In this document: positions 31,313 to 33,821 of the stretch, in pieces | Layout: each line of letters begins with the position of its first letter | Numbering within the stretch: position 1 is the stretch's first letter | Source: JANWZL01 sp037445185 | GTDB taxonomy: Bacteria > Pseudomonadota > Gammaproteobacteria > Burkholderiales > Thiobacillaceae | Assembly: GCA_037445185.1 (NCBI GenBank) | Contig: JBBIKZ010000014.1 | Span: forward strand, 1 to 33,821 | Direction: 5' to 3' | Length of the DNA: 33,821 bases | The notes under the pieces: model-generated | Seen by the model: only the letters and a program-made list of their open reading frames with translations | Told to the model about the DNA's origin: nothing | Databases searched by the model: none | Program-made: the position numbers and the translations under genes

Positions 31313-32197
31313 TCAGGACGTCTGCTGGATGCCGGCCACGACCCAGCCGCCCTTGCCGCTCGTCGGGCGGGTCAGGTGCCAGATCTCGTCGAAGTCCCTG
31401 GCCGGCGCATCCGCCTCCTCCCGGATCAGTCCGTGGAAACGCAGGCTGACCACCAGGCGATCGGCCTCCTCGGCGCACTCCAGCACCTCGGCCTCCAGCG
31501 TCACCACGTCGGTGCGCTGCGGGGCCGTGCCGCGCTCGTCGAGCTGGAGCTTGATCTCGGCATACATCTCCGGCGTGGTGAAGCTCCGGATGTCGTCCAG
31601 ATCGCCGGCATCATAGGCGGCCTGCAGGCGGATGAAGTTGAGTTTGGCCTCGCGCAGGAAACCCTGGGCGTCGAAGCCTGCGGGCAAGGGCGCTGCACCG
31701 ATCGCCGGCTGCAGCGGGGCCGCAACGCCGGGCGCGCGGGCCATGGGGTGCGTCATGCCGCTGCCGGCACCCATGCCGGCGTATTGCAGGCCACCGGCAT
31801 GGGCGGCGGCGGGTTGGGCGCGGCCACGGACCAGCAGTCGATAGAGCAGCAATGCGCCCATGACCAGCAGGGCGATCAGCAGGATGTTGGCGAACTCTTC
31901 GCCCAGGCCCAGGTGCGAGGCCAGGGCCGCCAGGCCCAGTCCGGCGGCGAGGCCGGCGACCGGTCCCAGCCAGGACGGCTTGCCGCCCGGGTTGCCTGCG
32001 CCGGCTGCGTTTTGCTGGGGTGCGGACTGCTGCTGGGGCTTGTCCGCATCGCGCTGCGGCGTGGCCTGACGCTGCGGGAGCACATCGCGCTGCATGCCGG
32101 CCGACTTGCCGCCGCCGAAGCGCTTGGCCTCGGCATCATGGACGGGCAGTCCCAGCGTCAGGAATACTGCCAACAGGCTCAGATACAGGTGCTTCAT
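31313..32197 (-). CDS. Tim44-like domain membrane protein
   Basis: A 294-aa protein. A signal peptide (about 1-24, ending DAEA) is followed by a Gln/Pro-rich, charged linker (25-75), two hydrophobic segments (about 77-95 and 102-122), and a C-terminal Tim44-like domain (about 165-294). The domain contains FLREAKLNFIRLQAAYDAGDLDDIRSFTTPEMY, typical of bacterial Tim44/MRPL45-domain proteins. The mitochondrial relatives help protein import, but the role of these bacterial proteins is not established. A TTGTTCTCCTGG region upstream (plus strand 32205-32216) gives an AGGAGAAC ribosome site. No operon partner is apparent. Confidence 0.85.
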   Translation of the reverse strand: MKHLYLSLLAVFLTLGLPVHDAEAKRFGGGKSAGMQRDVLPQRQATPQRDADKPQQQSAPQQNAAGAGNPGGKPSWLGPVAGLAAGLGLAALASHLGLGEEFANILLIALLVMGALLLYRLLVRGRAQPAAAHAGGLQYAGMGAGSGMTHPMARAPGVAAPLQPAIGAAPLPAGFDAQGFLREAKLNFIRLQAAYDAGDLDDIRSFTTPEMYAEIKLQLDERGTAPQRTDVVTLEAEVLECAEEADRLVVSLRFHGLIREEADAPARDFDEIWHLTRPTSGKGGWVVAGIQQTS

Positions 32198-32331
32198 CGG
32201 ATTGTTCTCCTGGAAGGTGGCGCCGGGGTGTGGCTGGTACGGTCTGCCGCTTTGTCCCCCACCTCGTGCCGGGAGTTCCGTAACCTACGGCAAGCTGATC
32301 AGCCTCTGCCATGACTGACACGCAAGCAGAC

Positions 32332-33821
32332 TCAGTCGGGCTGCAGCAGGCCGCCCCCCGTCCTGCGCAGCAAGGCCTCCAGCTCGGCAGCCGGCAGCGG
32401 ACGGCTGTACAGGTAGCCCTGGCCCTCGTCGCAGCCATGCCGCTGCAGAAAGGCCTGGCGTTCCGGGGTCTCCACCCCCTCGGCCACCACCTTGAGGCCC
32501 AGGGCATGCCCGAGCGTGATGATCGCCCGCACGATGGCTGCATCGTCGGGGTCCTGGTGTATGTCGCGCACGAAACTGCGGTCGACCTTGAGTCGATCCA
32601 CGGGAAATCGCTTCAGGTAACTCAGGCTGGAGTAGCCGGTGCCGTAATCGTCCACCGACATGGCGACCCCCAGCCGCTTCAATTCACGCATGGTGGCGTC
32701 GATCCGCTCGGCATCGTGCATGACGAACGACTCGGTGACCTCGAGCTCCAGGTGTTGGGGCAGCAGACCCGATACGGCCAGGATGTCCGCCACGTCCTGG
32801 ACCAGGTTGGCACGACGGAACTGGATGGGGGACAGGTTGACCGAGACGCAAAGGGTCGGCAGGCCGGCTTCCTGCCAGGCCCTGTTCTGGCGACAGGCCT
32901 CGGCGAGTACCCAGCCACCGATGGGGACGATGAGGCCGGTCTCCTCGGCCACCGGGATGAAGCGGTCCGGCGGGATCAGCCCCTGTTCCGGGTGTTGCCA
33001 GCGCACCAGGGCCTCGACACCGATGATGCGTCCGCTGGCCAAGTCCAGCCTGGGCTGGTAGTACACCCGCAACTCTTCCCGTTCCAGCGCGCGGTGCAGG
33101 CTGCTGGCCAGGGCAAGCCGCTCCGACACAGCCCGATTCAGCTCCGGGGTATAGAAGTGAAAGCTGTGTCGACCCGATTCCTTGGCCTGATACATGGCCG
33201 CGTCGGCGCGGCTCCGCAGGGTCTCGGCGGTGTCGCCGTCACGCGGGTAACAGCTGATGCCGACGCTGCAGCCGATGCGGTACTCGGCCTCGCCGTCCAT
33301 CCAGGGGCGGGCGACCTCCTCAAGCATACGCTGCAGGATGGCCAGGGTTTCGGACTCCTCGTGTTGATCGGTGAGCAAGACGACGAACTCGTCGCCGCCA
33401 AGACGGGCCACGGTGTCTCGTTCCCGCACACAGCGCCGCAGGCGGGAGGCGATTTCGATCGGCAGCCGGTCGCCCGCATGATGTCCCCGGCTGTCATTGA
33501 TGAGCTTGAAATGGTCGAGGTCGACGAACAACAGGCACAGACGCCCGCCCTGGCGCCGGGCATGGGCGATGCCCTGCTGGATGCGGTCCATCAGCAGCAT
33601 GCGGTTGGGCAGGCCCGTCAACGCGTCGTGACTCGCCTGGTGCAGCAGTTCGGCCTCGTGCCGACGCCGTTCGGTGATATCGATCACGGTCCCTTCGTAG
33701 AACTGAACCCGGCCGGCCTCGTCCATCACAGCGCGCGCATTCTCCGAGATCCAGATCCGGCTGCCGTCGCGCCGGTAGACCTCGGACTCGAAGTCACGAA
33801 CCTGGCCGTGGGTCTGCATCA
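32332..33821 (-). CDS. PAS-GGDEF-EAL c-di-GMP turnover protein (N-terminus outside the window)
   Basis: The last 496 or so residues of a protein running off the window end. It starts within the C-terminal half of a PAS domain (FESEVYRRDGSRIWISENARA...GTVIDITERR), then has GGDEF and EAL domains. The GGDEF signature is intact (RLGGDEFVVLL) and the cyclase Asp in FVDLDHFKLIND is present. The EAL motifs are intact: EALVRWQHP, LEVTES, VDDYGTGYSSLSYL, LKVDRSF and AEGVET. Both synthesis and breakdown are therefore possible, unlike the regulator at 13170. Its promoter and sensory part cannot be seen. The 134-nt gap to the Tim44-like gene shows nothing notable. Confidence 0.93.
   Translation of the reverse strand, partial: MQTHGQVRDFESEVYRRDGSRIWISENARAVMDEAGRVQFYEGTVIDITERRRHEAELLHQASHDALTGLPNRMLLMDRIQQGIAHARRQGGRLCLLFVDLDHFKLINDSRGHHAGDRLPIEIASRLRRCVRERDTVARLGGDEFVVLLTDQHEESETLAILQRMLEEVARPWMDGEAEYRIGCSVGISCYPRDGDTAETLRSRADAAMYQAKESGRHSFHFYTPELNRAVSERLALASSLHRALEREELRVYYQPRLDLASGRIIGVEALVRWQHPEQGLIPPDRFIPVAEETGLIVPIGGWVLAEACRQNRAWQEAGLPTLCVSVNLSPIQFRRANLVQDVADILAVSGLLPQHLELEVTESFVMHDAERIDATMRELKRLGVAMSVDDYGTGYSSLSYLKRFPVDRLKVDRSFVRDIHQDPDDAAIVRAIITLGHALGLKVVAEGVETPERQAFLQRHGCDEGQGYLYSRPLPAAELEALLRRTGGGLLQPD

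Overview
The window is GC-rich, densely coded DNA from a proteobacterium. The gene families (YcbL-like hydrolase, Dtd, Lhr, DUF1631, many EAL, GGDEF and HDOD proteins, c-type cytochrome) fit a Gammaproteobacterium best, probably a motile respiratory one; the genus cannot be read from this sequence. There are no tRNA, rRNA or CRISPR features. Layout: (1) 1-9096, plus strand: a tightly overlapping operon for a type II secretion/type IV pilus-like machine. Order is GspG, GspF (frameshifted), GspE, PilM/GspL-like, PilN-like, PilO/GspM-like, PilP/GspC-like, a TPR-secretin lipoprotein, and three more pseudopilin-like proteins. (2) 9097-12335, minus strand: a short DUF1631 gene followed by a degenerate EAL-HDOD gene, with REP-like palindromes around them and a sigma-28 (FliA)-like promoter upstream. 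(3) 12336-17581, minus strand: an HDOD-GAF-histidine kinase, a response regulator-PAS-GGDEF-EAL protein and a Nei-type DNA glycosylase, again behind a sigma-28-like promoter. (4) 17582-24221, minus strand: Lhr helicase, a tetraheme cytochrome c lipoprotein and a YcbL/GloC-like metallohydrolase. (5) 24346-28597, minus strand: a second DUF1631 to EAL-HDOD pair. A sigma-28-like promoter is followed within about 30 nt by a c-di-GMP-I (GEMM-I) riboswitch aptamer, then a long leader, full-length DUF1631, a 161-bp palindromic MITE inserted exactly at the DUF1631 stop codon, and an EAL-HDOD gene carrying two frameshifts. (6) 28715-33821: Dtd, an old yellow enzyme, a second MITE-like element, a thioredoxin-HEAT protein, a Tim44-like membrane protein and the C-terminal part of a PAS-GGDEF-EAL protein. 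The most interesting reading is a flagellar-regulon c-di-GMP module: three separate HDOD/EAL operons each have a FliA-like promoter with 11-12 nt spacing, and one is also gated by a c-di-GMP riboswitch. The DUF1631 plus EAL-HDOD pair occurs twice, so it looks like a functional unit whose job is unknown. These links are inferred from sequence alone.
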